From positions 39,990 to 103,989 of the forward strand of contig CAMQZB010000004.1 of assembly GCA_947039455.1 (NCBI GenBank): DNA of 64,000 nt, in the 5' to 3' direction. The DNA is from an uncultured Clostridia bacterium (lineage in GTDB: Bacteria; Bacillota; Clostridia; Christensenellales; CAMQZB01). The notes under the pieces are model-generated. The model was not told the origin of the DNA. It saw nothing but the letters and a program-made list of their open reading frames with translations, and did not search any database. Positions 20,482 through 30,826 of the stretch are shown piece after piece (positions within the stretch are counted from its first letter, which is position 1; every line of letters begins with the position of its first letter). A program made the translations under genes and the position numbers.

Positions 20482-21489
20482 ATGAAAAAATATAGAAAAA
20501 TTATAATAGTAGCGATTCTTGTGGCAGTTATGTGTATGTGTCCTTTGGTGGGCGGGTTTGAGCATGTGAAAAATTATGAAGAAACGCAAACGATCTTCGT
20601 TGAAATGTGGCACGTGGACACCTTTGCTGGTGGCAAGAATTCTCGTGGTGAGTTCTTAAAAAACGTAGCAGTTGACTATAATAAAACTCACAAAAGTGAG
20701 TTTATTGTGGTAACGGTGAAAACGGAAGAAGAACTTCTTGAAAGCCTTAGAAAAGGCGAAAAACCTGATATGATATCCTTTGGGACAGGTGTTGGTGAAG
20801 AGGTTTTGCAGTATTTAGAAAAGTATGAAGGTGGAATTTACGCAAGCGATAATTTTGTCAATGCGGTAAGCTATGGTGGAGAGATTATGGCAGTACCTTG
20901 GGCAAGCGGTGGATATTTCAGGTTCGGAACAGGTGGTGGAGTAACCTATGGAAAGGAAGATTGCACTTCTCCGTTAATGGCGGAATATTTTTCTGAAGGG
21001 GAAGCTTTGAGTGGGGAAATTACTTTGCAGAATTTAAGTGACTTTGACAGTTATTTAAGGTATTTGGAAGGTGGCGGTACTTTGATTGGCTCTCAACGAG
21101 ACCTGGTGCGGATAGAACAAAGAATTGACGCAGGAAAACTAAATCCAATGGAGATTGTAGCACTGACTGAGTATACTGACTTGGTGCAAGCGATTGGTTT
21201 GGTAGACGGCATTGAAGATGATAAAAAAGCTGTTTCAATGGGGTATTTAGAGTACTTGCAAAGTGATAGCGTACAAAAGAATATAAGTAAATTGCGTATG
21301 TTCTCAACTACTGGAATAGAGATGTATTCAATAGACGGCTTTAGTGAGATGGAAAAAAACATAGGTAATATAAAAGTTCCGTGCATTTTCACGGCTAATG
21401 AAGTCTTGAAAAATCACGACAAACTTGCATTGAATGCAATAAATGGAGATAAAGAAGCACAGGAAGTTATCCGCAAAGTCTTTGAATAA
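20482..21489 (+). CDS. Exported protein resembling an extracellular solute-binding protein (orphan, no adjacent permease)
   Basis: N-terminal signal/TM segment; TIFVEMWHVDTFAGG...EKPDMISFGTGVG...AVPWASGGYFRF. Confidence 0.55.
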   Translation: MKKYRKIIIVAILVAVMCMCPLVGGFEHVKNYEETQTIFVEMWHVDTFAGGKNSRGEFLKNVAVDYNKTHKSEFIVVTVKTEEELLESLRKGEKPDMISFGTGVGEEVLQYLEKYEGGIYASDNFVNAVSYGGEIMAVPWASGGYFRFGTGGGVTYGKEDCTSPLMAEYFSEGEALSGEITLQNLSDFDSYLRYLEGGGTLIGSQRDLVRIEQRIDAGKLNPMEIVALTEYTDLVQAIGLVDGIEDDKKAVSMGYLEYLQSDSVQKNISKLRMFSTTGIEMYSIDGFSEMEKNIGNIKVPCIFTANEVLKNHDKLALNAINGDKEAQEVIRKVFE

Positions 21490-21646
21490 TGTGGATAAGT
21501 GTAAAAAGGGTTGGGTAAATATTGATATGATAAAATATTGCGGAATATATAAATATTCAAAATACGTATAGTAAAAGCATTTTTGTAGCAAAAATAGACG
21601 ATTTAGTGGAAATAATGATGATTTGGGTGGTAATGAGGAGTTGGTA

Positions 21647-22555
21647 ATGGAAGAAAATCAAAGATTGTTGGGGTATATACAAAACTTGAAGAAGCGGTGT
21701 ATAGAGTTTGTGGAAAAGCCAAGATTGAAAGAGTATACGACAGTTGGGATTGGTGGAAAAGTTGGGGTGGTAGTTGAACCAAAATCAGCGTGGCAAATAG
21801 CTCAAGCCACAGCACTAGCAAAAAAATGGCAGTTGAAAACAAAAATTATTGGTGGTGGAAGTAATATTGTTGGGGTGGATGAAGAGAGTAATCTTGTGGT
21901 TGTACGTATAGGAAGTGATTTTGGAAATATAATATGTGAGAGCGAAAAAATTTTGGTGGAAGCAGGTGCTAGTATTGGTGGGGTACAAAATTTTGCATTG
22001 AAAAACAACCTTGGTGGATTGGAAAAATTTGTGGGGATACCTGCAACTATCGGCGGTTTTGTGGCAATGAACGGTGGAGCTTTTGGAGTTTCGGTTTGTG
22101 ACGTGATTGAAAGCGTAACAGTATTAAAAAATGGTGAGCAAATTAAAATTTTAAAAAAAGATTGTGATTTTTCATATAGGCATAGTAGATTTCAAAATAG
22201 TGGTGAAGTGATAGTTCAGGTAGTTTTAGGGTTGGAGAAAAGAAAAACTGCTGAAATAATAAGGACCACTAGGGATTTTATGGAAATCAGAAGAAATAAG
22301 CAACCGCATAATGTGAAAACATTTGGAAGCGTATTTAAAAATCCTGTGGGAGAATATGCAGGAAAATTAATAGAATCCGTGGGATTAAAGGGATATAGAG
22401 AGGGGGATTGCAGATTTTCTCCAAAGCATGGAAATTTTATTGAAAATTTAGGTAATGGAAATCGCTCAGAGGTTAATAAACTTATAGACACCGCACGCGA
22501 AAAAGTGTATAATATATATAAAATAGAACTAGAGCAAGAAGTGTTATTCTTGTAA
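21647..22555 (+). CDS. murB: UDP-N-acetylmuramate dehydrogenase (start 21647 preferred over 21623)
   Basis: KEYTTVGIGGKV; IIGGGSNIVG; GIPATIGGFVAMNGGAFG; FRNP-equivalent VFKNPVGEYAGKLIESVGLKGYREG. Confidence 0.93.
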   Translation: MEENQRLLGYIQNLKKRCIEFVEKPRLKEYTTVGIGGKVGVVVEPKSAWQIAQATALAKKWQLKTKIIGGGSNIVGVDEESNLVVVRIGSDFGNIICESEKILVEAGASIGGVQNFALKNNLGGLEKFVGIPATIGGFVAMNGGAFGVSVCDVIESVTVLKNGEQIKILKKDCDFSYRHSRFQNSGEVIVQVVLGLEKRKTAEIIRTTRDFMEIRRNKQPHNVKTFGSVFKNPVGEYAGKLIESVGLKGYREGDCRFSPKHGNFIENLGNGNRSEVNKLIDTAREKVYNIYKIELEQEVLFL

Positions 22556-23326
22556 ATGAGGAAAGTTTTGATTATTGCAGATTATCATACTCATACCGTC
22601 TTTAGTCACGGCAAGGGGACAATAGAAGAAAATGTAGAACGTGCAAGATTGATGGGGCTGAAAGAAGTTGCCATCACTGACCACGGGCTTAATCATATGG
22701 TTTTTGGGTTGAGTGATAGAAAGCTAATTAAAATGAGAAAAATTATAGACGATTTAAACGATAAATATCAAGATATAAAGGTGTTATTAGGAGTAGAATC
22801 AAATATTATTTCAAGAAGTGGCGTAATTGATATTAAACCACATGAATTTCAGTTGTTTGACATAGTACTTTGCGGATATCACAAGGTGGTATGGGGCAAA
22901 AACCTTACAGAAACCGTGAAATTTATAGGTAAAAACGATATTATGCAAGTGTTTAATAAAGCGGACAAGCCAAGTTTGGTAAAAGCTAACACAAAAACCC
23001 TAATAGAAAGTGTTATGAACAATCCAATTGACGTATTGACACACCCTAACCACGACATGGTAATCGACCCAGTAGAAGTGGCAAAAGTTGCTAGGGATTA
23101 TGGTACGTATTACGAATTAAACGGAAAAAAGATAAATGTTTCTGACGAAGTATTGCAAAAAATAGCTGATACTGGAGTGGAATTTATAATCAATTCAGAC
23201 GCACATACAGCGAACCGAGTGGGAGAAGTTAATTTTCCGCTGGAAGTTATGAAACGGGTAGGGATTAGAGAAAGTCAAGTTGCGAATTTTAACAAAATTC
23301 CTAAATTTAGAAGCCAAGGAAGATAA
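22556..23326 (+). CDS. PHP-domain metal-dependent hydrolase
   Basis: DYHTHTVFSHGKGTIEENVERARLMGLKEVAITDHG; NSDAHTANRVGEV. Confidence 0.9.
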   Translation: MRKVLIIADYHTHTVFSHGKGTIEENVERARLMGLKEVAITDHGLNHMVFGLSDRKLIKMRKIIDDLNDKYQDIKVLLGVESNIISRSGVIDIKPHEFQLFDIVLCGYHKVVWGKNLTETVKFIGKNDIMQVFNKADKPSLVKANTKTLIESVMNNPIDVLTHPNHDMVIDPVEVAKVARDYGTYYELNGKKINVSDEVLQKIADTGVEFIINSDAHTANRVGEVNFPLEVMKRVGIRESQVANFNKIPKFRSQGR

Positions 23327-24280
23327 ATGTCATTTACAAGTAAAACAAAACAAGAAATATTGAAATCAAAACTATTGGACAAACCCTCAATAGGATTCAC
23401 CTCTGCAGTAATTCATACGGCGGGGAGTTTGTCCTACTCAAATGACGGTTGGGGATTTGAGTTTTCTTCTGAAAGTAAGCAATTAATAAACAAAACAGTA
23501 AAATTTGTGAAAGAATTGTTTGATGAAGAGCAAAGAATTATTGTTGACTCAAATATAAGCCCAAACAAAAAAAACGTATATTTAGTGCGATATTCAGGAG
23601 AAAGAGCCTGTGAAATCATGGAGACGTTGCGTATAATGGATAGGACGGAAGAGCTTGAAATTATTTATGGAGTGGAAGAAGGTTTGTTTGAAACTGATGT
23701 TGACGAAAAGCTATACATAATAGGTGCGTTTCTTGGTTGCGGTTCAATTAGCGTACCAGAAACGGAAGGGGAGAGCGGTTATCACCTTGAGTTTGCTTTT
23801 TCAAACGGTGTTATGGCAGACGATTTCGCAAGTTTACTTCTTAGAAATGGGTTCAATCCAAAGTTTGCAAATAGACGAGAAAAATGTCTGATTTACTTTA
23901 AGGATAAAGACAGTATTTTGGATATGCTGTCCTATATGCAAGCAATGTCGGCGGTAATTGTTATTAACGAAATTGTGGCGGAGCGGATTACAAGAAACAA
24001 AGTTAACCGTCAAATGAATTGCCAACTTGCGAACATTGACAAAGCAGTTAAGGCGGCGGAAAGGCAAATTGAGGCGATTGATTACATAGAAAAAACCGTG
24101 GGTCTTGATTCTATCGATGAGAAGTTGAAAGAAATTTCATTGCTTCGTCGAAAGAATTATGATGTGGGATTAGAGGAGCTTGGGGCTATGATTTCACCGC
24201 CAATTAGCAAAAGTGGTGTTAATCATCGTCTTAGAAAAATAGTTCAAATTGCACAAAAAATTAAGGGCAATGAAACTTAA
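23327..24280 (+). CDS. whiA: DNA-binding protein WhiA
   Basis: SFTSKTKQEILK; NCQLANIDKAVKAAERQIEAI; PPISKSGVNHRLRKI. Confidence 0.95.
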   Translation: MSFTSKTKQEILKSKLLDKPSIGFTSAVIHTAGSLSYSNDGWGFEFSSESKQLINKTVKFVKELFDEEQRIIVDSNISPNKKNVYLVRYSGERACEIMETLRIMDRTEELEIIYGVEEGLFETDVDEKLYIIGAFLGCGSISVPETEGESGYHLEFAFSNGVMADDFASLLLRNGFNPKFANRREKCLIYFKDKDSILDMLSYMQAMSAVIVINEIVAERITRNKVNRQMNCQLANIDKAVKAAERQIEAIDYIEKTVGLDSIDEKLKEISLLRRKNYDVGLEELGAMISPPISKSGVNHRLRKIVQIAQKIKGNET

Positions 24281-24382
24281 ATTATTGAAATATAACAAAA
24301 TCAGTTAAGAAAAGCGATAGATTATTTATTAGAAAAAATAAATTAATCTTGAAAACATAGATAAAATGCGAGGAAGAAACAA

Positions 24383-27300
24383 ATGGGAAATTTTGCACAT
24401 CTGCACGTTCACACGGAATATAGTTTGTTGGACGGTGCTGCAAGAATAGAGAAATTAGTTGAAAAATGCAAGGAGCTAGGACAAGAAGCGGTAGCAATTA
24501 CCGACCATGGCGTTATGTACGGCGTGGTGCAGTTCTACAAAAAATGCAAAAAAGAAGGAATAAAACCTATTATTGGTTGTGAATTATACGTTGTTTCGGA
24601 CATGAAAGCAAGAAATATACGTGAGCATCGTGATCATATTGTGCTATTGGCAAAGGATGAAGAGGGCTACAGAAATATAGTAAAATTAGACAGTCTTGCC
24701 TTTGTAGAAGGTTATTATGTAAAGCCAAGAATTGACACAGAGCTATTGAAAAAACATGCAAAAGGCGTGATTTGTTTAACAGGTTGTTTGGCTGGTCACA
24801 TACCTCAAGCGATGATGCAAGGACAAGATCAAGAGGCAGAGCGTTATTTGCTTGAGCTGAAAGAAGTTTTTGGCGATGATTTATACGTGGAAATACAAGA
24901 CCACGGAATTCATGAACAAAAAATGACAAATCCAAAGCTAATTGAGCTTGCGAGAAAGCACAGTGTAAAGCTAGTAGCCACAAACGACGTGCATTATATT
25001 GAAAAAAGACAAAGCGAAATGCACGATGTTCTGTTGTGTATTCAAACTGGTGCAAAACTTTCTGACGAAAAAAGAATGAGTTTTTCAACCAATGAGTTTT
25101 ACTTGAAAACGGAAGAAGAAATGCGTGCTCTTTTCGCTTATGCTGAAGATGCCATTGATAATACCAAAGAAATTGTAGACAAATGTAATTGCGAATTGTC
25201 TTTCTATATGCCACTTTTGCCTGATTATATTCCTGATAACGGAATGAGTGGAGAAGAATATTTACGTGAATTGACGTTTCAAGGATTAGAGCGAAGGTAC
25301 GGGGAAATCACGGACGCAATAAGAGAACGTGCGGAATTTGAGCTGAATATCGTAGTAACAATGGGGTTCATAGAGTACTTTTTGATTGTTTGGGATTTCA
25401 TAAATTACGCAAAGATGAACGGTATTCCAGTAGGTTATGGCCGTGGATCAGGTGTAGGAAGTATCGTTGCATACGCAACAGGAATCACTAACGTTGACCC
25501 TCTTAGATTTAAGCTGTTCTTCGAGCGGTTTCTTAATCCAGAACGTGTATCTATGCCCGATTTTGATATCGATTTTTGCTGTGATCGACGTGGAGAAGTT
25601 ATAAATTACGTAACAAAAAAATACGGTTCAAGTAACGTAAGTCAAATTATCACCTTTGGTAGATTGCAACCGAAAAACGCAATCAGAGATACCGCTCGTG
25701 TGTATGAAATACCGCTACAAGAAGTGGATAAAGTAACGAAATTAATTCCTATGTCCCCAGCTCTTAAAACTACTTTGAAAAAACTGTTTATTAAAGACGA
25801 AAAAACAGGAGTTCCACCAATTCACGTGCCTGAATTGCTTCAAATATACGAAGAAAATGATATGATGCATCGTATAATTGATATGGCGATAGAGATTGAG
25901 GGCATGCCTAGAAACACTTCTATGCACGCTGCAGGCGTAGTTATTTGCGGAAAAACCATTTCGGATTTCGTGCCACTACAAAGAAACGGTGATAATATAA
26001 CAACTCAATTTACAATGACGGAAGTTGAGGAGTTAGGATTGTTGAAAATGGACTTTTTGGGTCTAATCACTTTGACGGATTTGAAAAAAGCAGGGGATTA
26101 TGTAGAAGAAAACTTTGAAATCAAAGTGGATTTTGATAAATTGCCTGACGATGATCAAAATGTATATAAACTTATTGGAGAGGGTAGCACTGAGGGCGTA
26201 TTCCAGTTGGAAAGTGCGGGAATGAAGAAGTTCATGCAAAAACTAAAACCCAAATCCATGGAAGATATAATTGCCGGAATTTCCCTTTTCAGACCAGGTC
26301 CAATGGATTCTATTCCTGATTATATCAACGGAAAAAACAATCCATCAAAAGTAGAGTACGCTTCACCGATTTTGAAAGAAATTCTTGACGTAACATACGG
26401 CGTAATAATTTATCAAGAGCAAGTTATGCAAATTGTGCAAAAATTAGCGGGTTATTCACTTGGTCAAGCGGATATTATTCGACGTGCCATGAGTAAAAAG
26501 AAGGCTTCAGAAATGGAGTTGCACAGAAAATTATTCATTCATGGCGGCATTGAACCATCTAAGCAAGTGCAAATCGAAGGCGCGTTAAAACGTGGACTTG
26601 ATGCGGAAACTGCAGGCCATTTGTTTGACAAAATGGAAACATTTGCGTCATACGCTTTTAACAAATCTCACGCAGCCGCATATGCAACAATATCTTATCA
26701 AACAGCGTACTTCATGCGTTACTACCCTTGTGAATTTTTCTGTTCAGTACTAAATAATAGAATAGCAAAATTAGAAGAAATCACTAAATATACATCTTAC
26801 GCAAAAGACAAGGGTATCGAAATTTTGCCACCAGATATTAACGATTCAGTTGCACACTTTAGAGCATTAAAAGGCGGAAAATTACGTTACGGCATTGCGG
26901 CGATAAAGAACGTAGGCGAGGCTGTAGTACAAGAAATAATCAAAGAAAGAGCAAACGGCGAATTCGTTGACCTTGCGGATTTCTTTGTAAGATGTAGCGA
27001 TAAATTAAATAAAAAAATGGTTGAGAACTTGATAAAAGCTGGTGGACTAGATTGTTTTGGCAAAAAGCGTTCACAATTACTAGCAATATTTGAAAGAAGT
27101 CTTGACATTATTTCTAAAGACAAAAAGAACAAAGCGGACGGACAGCTTTCTATGTTTGGAAGTCTAATTGAGGATAGCGGAATTGAGATTGAATACCCTG
27201 AAATGGCGGAAATTCCAGACAGAGAACGATTGGAAATGGAGCGAGAGGTGCTTGGAATATATGTATCAGGTCACCCACTTGATCAATATAAAGATAAAAT

Positions 27301-27925
27301 AAATGCAATGGCATTTAATACTTCTAAACTGCCAATTCTTGGTGAGGAAGAGGAAGAAGTTCACATTGAAATTGAAGAAGGTGAGGACGTTGCTGTTGGT
27401 GACGTAGTTCCAAAAGACGTGAACCCCTATGTGAATGAAAGGGTTGTAATGGCCGGAATTTTAAAAGAATTAACCCAAGTAATGACTAAAAGTCAAAAGA
27501 TCATGAAATACGGTAAATTCGAAGATCTACATTCTAGTATTGATATTATCTTTTTCCCACGTGTTTTTGACGAGTATAAAGAGTTGATAGAAAATGGTGT
27601 ACCTGTGGAAGTTACTGGACGTATTACTATTAAAAATGACACAGTATATCAAATGAACGCAGAAAAAATTAAACCACTTGGGAATGAAATATCGGGCAAA
27701 GCAAACGAAAATCAAGCAAAGAATAAGCGATTATTTGTTAAAATTGACGACGAAAGAACCTTTGATGACATGCAAGAAATAATGTTGTCATACGAAGGAT
27801 TCACGGAAGTTGTGGTGAAATACAATGGAAAAGCCATGGGGTTGCCGTATAAAGTAAGCGTTACAAAAGGGCTTATGGAAGAACTAATTACTATTATTGA
27901 TGAAAATAACATAATATATCAGTAA
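24383..27925 (+). CDS. dnaE: DNA polymerase III alpha subunit (DnaE)
   Basis: FAHLHVHTEYSLLDGAARI; PVGYGRGSGVGSIVAYATGITNVDPL; MPDFDIDFCCDRRGEVI. Confidence 0.98.
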   Translation: MGNFAHLHVHTEYSLLDGAARIEKLVEKCKELGQEAVAITDHGVMYGVVQFYKKCKKEGIKPIIGCELYVVSDMKARNIREHRDHIVLLAKDEEGYRNIVKLDSLAFVEGYYVKPRIDTELLKKHAKGVICLTGCLAGHIPQAMMQGQDQEAERYLLELKEVFGDDLYVEIQDHGIHEQKMTNPKLIELARKHSVKLVATNDVHYIEKRQSEMHDVLLCIQTGAKLSDEKRMSFSTNEFYLKTEEEMRALFAYAEDAIDNTKEIVDKCNCELSFYMPLLPDYIPDNGMSGEEYLRELTFQGLERRYGEITDAIRERAEFELNIVVTMGFIEYFLIVWDFINYAKMNGIPVGYGRGSGVGSIVAYATGITNVDPLRFKLFFERFLNPERVSMPDFDIDFCCDRRGEVINYVTKKYGSSNVSQIITFGRLQPKNAIRDTARVYEIPLQEVDKVTKLIPMSPALKTTLKKLFIKDEKTGVPPIHVPELLQIYEENDMMHRIIDMAIEIEGMPRNTSMHAAGVVICGKTISDFVPLQRNGDNITTQFTMTEVEELGLLKMDFLGLITLTDLKKAGDYVEENFEIKVDFDKLPDDDQNVYKLIGEGSTEGVFQLESAGMKKFMQKLKPKSMEDIIAGISLFRPGPMDSIPDYINGKNNPSKVEYASPILKEILDVTYGVIIYQEQVMQIVQKLAGYSLGQADIIRRAMSKKKASEMELHRKLFIHGGIEPSKQVQIEGALKRGLDAETAGHLFDKMETFASYAFNKSHAAAYATISYQTAYFMRYYPCEFFCSVLNNRIAKLEEITKYTSYAKDKGIEILPPDINDSVAHFRALKGGKLRYGIAAIKNVGEAVVQEIIKERANGEFVDLADFFVRCSDKLNKKMVENLIKAGGLDCFGKKRSQLLAIFERSLDIISKDKKNKADGQLSMFGSLIEDSGIEIEYPEMAEIPDRERLEMEREVLGIYVSGHPLDQYKDKINAMAFNTSKLPILGEEEEEVHIEIEEGEDVAVGDVVPKDVNPYVNERVVMAGILKELTQVMTKSQKIMKYGKFEDLHSSIDIIFFPRVFDEYKELIENGVPVEVTGRITIKNDTVYQMNAEKIKPLGNEISGKANENQAKNKRLFVKIDDERTFDDMQEIMLSYEGFTEVVVKYNGKAMGLPYKVSVTKGLMEELITIIDENNIIYQ

Positions 27926-28033
27926 AACAGTAGGATATAATGGAAAAATTTGATACAATTTAAATCTAATTCAGTTTAAAAAAAATATATTTGATTAATA
28001 CTATAGATAAAATAAATTACAGTAAGGAGTGCT

Positions 28034-28996
28034 ATGAAAAAAATTGGAGTTTTAACAAGCGGAGGCGACGCTCCGGGAATGAATTCAGCTATTAGAGCAG
28101 TAGTTCGTTCAGGAATTGAAATGGGAATGGAAGTATACGGAATAAAACGTGGATTTGCAGGACTGCTTTCAGGGGAAATCATTGAGATGAACAGAAAATC
28201 TGTGTCAGGAATTATTCAACGTGGTGGCACAATATTATATTCTGCAAGATGTATAGAGTTCAAAGAGCAAGCACAACAAAAAATTGCTGTTGATAAAATT
28301 AAAGAACTAGGTCTTGACGGATTGGTAACAATCGGTGGTGACGGAACGTTCCAAGGCGCAAGATCTCTTAGTGTAAACTGGGATATTCCAACTATTGGAA
28401 TCCCTGGAACTATCGACAATGACTTGGCATACACTGATTTTACTCTAGGTTTCGATACCGCTTGTAACACAGCGATAAATTGTATAAACAATTTGCGTGA
28501 TACTATGAATTCTCACAGACGAGTAAGCGTAGTTGAAGTTATGGGAAGAAACTGTGGCGATATAGCTTTGTATTCAGGTATTTCATCTGGGGCTGAAGTT
28601 GTAATTATTCCAGAAGTTAAAATTGAGATGTCAGAAATCGTTGAAAGATTGCAAGCAAGCCGTAGACGTGGTAAATCTTCTAATATTATCGTGTTAGCTG
28701 AGGGCGCTGGTAACGCAATGGAATATGCGAAACAAATAGAAGAGGCGACAGGCATGACTGTTCGTGGACAAAACCTTGGGCATATTCTTCGTGGTGGATC
28801 TCCATCAATGGTTGATAGAATGCTAGGTGTTCAATTCGGTTACCGTGCAGTGCAATTGCTAAACAAAGGTATCGGAAACAGGGTTATCGGTACGAGAAAT
28901 GAGCAAATTGTTGATTTAGATATCGTAGAAGCACTGGCGCAAAAATATGAATACAAAAAAGATTTATACGAAGCATCAAAAGTTCTTTGTATGTAA
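28034..28996 (+). CDS. pfkA: ATP-dependent 6-phosphofructokinase
   Basis: LTSGGDAPGMNSAIRA; IGGDGTFQGA; PGTIDNDLAYTDFTLGFDTA. Confidence 0.97.
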   Translation: MKKIGVLTSGGDAPGMNSAIRAVVRSGIEMGMEVYGIKRGFAGLLSGEIIEMNRKSVSGIIQRGGTILYSARCIEFKEQAQQKIAVDKIKELGLDGLVTIGGDGTFQGARSLSVNWDIPTIGIPGTIDNDLAYTDFTLGFDTACNTAINCINNLRDTMNSHRRVSVVEVMGRNCGDIALYSGISSGAEVVIIPEVKIEMSEIVERLQASRRRGKSSNIIVLAEGAGNAMEYAKQIEEATGMTVRGQNLGHILRGGSPSMVDRMLGVQFGYRAVQLLNKGIGNRVIGTRNEQIVDLDIVEALAQKYEYKKDLYEASKVLCM

Positions 28997-29142
28997 TTTA
29001 AAGAAAATATGCTTTTGACCTTTATCGATAATGAAAAATGTCAAAAGGAATCAAATCAAAGATAACGAGTATCGCAAAATTAGTTTTTGAGATACTTGTT
29101 TTCTTATTAAGAACAAAAGAAATATAAAAAAATTGGTGGATT

Positions 29143-30576
29143 ATGAAAAAAAATGAAGTGGTTATACTAACAATTGAAAATTATGGAGACGGTGGAGAGG
29201 GTGTAGCTAGAGTTGATGGAATGGCAGTTTTTATTCCCTTTGCTATGATTGGCGAAGTCTGTGAAGTTGTTATTATTTTAGTTAAAAAGAATTACGCAAT
29301 TGGAAAAATTCAAAAAATCATTGAAAAAGACCAAGGTCGTTGTGAACCATTTTGCAGCGTATTCGGAAAATGTGGTGGTTGTCAAATTCAACACATGGAC
29401 AAAGACGCACAAAGTGATTTTAAAAGAAAAAAAGTGCAAGATTGTATGACAAGAATAGGTTTTCTTCAATGCCAAGTTGAGGAAACTGTGGTGGGAGAAA
29501 AAACAAGAAGATACAGAAATAAATTGCAACTTCCACTAGCTGATAACAACGGACTTGTGGGCGGTTTTTACGCACCGTTCTCTCATAGAATGGTAGAAAT
29601 CAATGATTGCGAAATACAAGATGAAGAAAGCCTAAGTGTTTTTCACGCATTACGGTTGTATAGTAACCTAACTGATGTAAAAGCCTATGACGAGAGATCA
29701 CACAAAGGACTTTTGCGACATTTAGTAGTAAGAAACAGTCAAAACGGTATGTTAATTACTATTGTTATCAACGGAAATTTCTTACCACAATCGGACGTTT
29801 TAATTAGAGAGATAGATAAATTAGGATTGAATTATGGTCTATATATTAATGAAAACACGGAAATGACAAATGTAATTACAAGTGAAAAATACACTCACCT
29901 TACGGGATTGAAAGAGCTAAATCAAAATGACGATGGTTTGGAATATTCAGTTATGCCACAATCATTTTTACAAGTAAACGAAGAAATTAAAGACGAAATT
30001 TATCAAAGAGCTGTAGTGGAAGGTGAAATCACGGCAAATGATGTGGTTGTAAATGCCTATTCTGGAGCTGGACTGCTTACTGCGTATTTTGCAAAAATTT
30101 CAAAATTTTGTTATGGAATTGAGATTATTGCTGAAGCTACTGCATCCGCGGATAAGTTAGCCAAAGACAATGGATTAGTCAGTAAAATGAAAAATGTAAC
30201 AGGCGATTGCAAAGAAGTTCTAAAAAAATTAATTCCAAAACTAAAAAAGCAAAGAGCGTTAGATTTGGAATTAGGGAAAAACGTCGGTAGTATCATTTTT
30301 GTGCTAGACCCACCGCGTAAAGGTGTCGACTCGGATATTTTAGAAGAACTTTTGAAACTTCTTCCGGATAAAATTATATATATAAGTTGCAATCCAGCAT
30401 CACTTGCTCGTGATGTAGGAATGCTTGTTGGTAATTTAGCAGTAACTTCAAAAGGATTGCTAAAGACTGAAGATCTAAAGAAAATTAGCAAATATAAAGT
30501 AAAATCCGTAACGCCATACGATATGTTCCCACAAACAAAACACGTTGAAGCACTTTGTGTTTTAGAGTTGAACTAA
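29143..30576 (+). CDS. 23S rRNA (uracil-C5)-methyltransferase, RlmD/RumA family
   Basis: TRAM domain; CEPFCSVFGKCGGCQIQH; VNAYSGAGLLTAYFA; DPPRKGVDSDILEEL; ISCNPASLARD. Confidence 0.92.
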   Translation: MKKNEVVILTIENYGDGGEGVARVDGMAVFIPFAMIGEVCEVVIILVKKNYAIGKIQKIIEKDQGRCEPFCSVFGKCGGCQIQHMDKDAQSDFKRKKVQDCMTRIGFLQCQVEETVVGEKTRRYRNKLQLPLADNNGLVGGFYAPFSHRMVEINDCEIQDEESLSVFHALRLYSNLTDVKAYDERSHKGLLRHLVVRNSQNGMLITIVINGNFLPQSDVLIREIDKLGLNYGLYINENTEMTNVITSEKYTHLTGLKELNQNDDGLEYSVMPQSFLQVNEEIKDEIYQRAVVEGEITANDVVVNAYSGAGLLTAYFAKISKFCYGIEIIAEATASADKLAKDNGLVSKMKNVTGDCKEVLKKLIPKLKKQRALDLELGKNVGSIIFVLDPPRKGVDSDILEELLKLLPDKIIYISCNPASLARDVGMLVGNLAVTSKGLLKTEDLKKISKYKVKSVTPYDMFPQTKHVEALCVLELN

Positions 30577-30734
30577 AATCAAAGCAAAGTGTGACGGAAT
30601 TATAGACGATATACTTATATATTTTAATATGCTTTGAAAAATTACGATTTTAGAAAACCAAGTAACTCAGCAAAATGAATCTGACGATAGAGATAGTGAT
30701 TTACTCAAGATTTATTTCTGAAATATAATATAAA

Positions 30735-30778
30735 AAGAACCAAAAGTTGTTAAATACAACCTCTGGTTCTTTTTTTTG
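30735..30778 (+). terminator. Terminator between convergent units
   Basis: agaaccaaaagttgttaaatacaacctctggttctttttttt. Confidence 0.8.
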
Positions 30779-30826
30779 TTTAGAATAAAACATGCTACTT
30801 TAAAATAGCTTTGAGTATTAATATTA

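Noticed and set aside
21490-21498. Perfect DnaA box TGTGGATAA (also within recF, ppk and the 45072 hydrolase)
   Set aside because: Isolated single sites, expected by chance in AT-rich DNA
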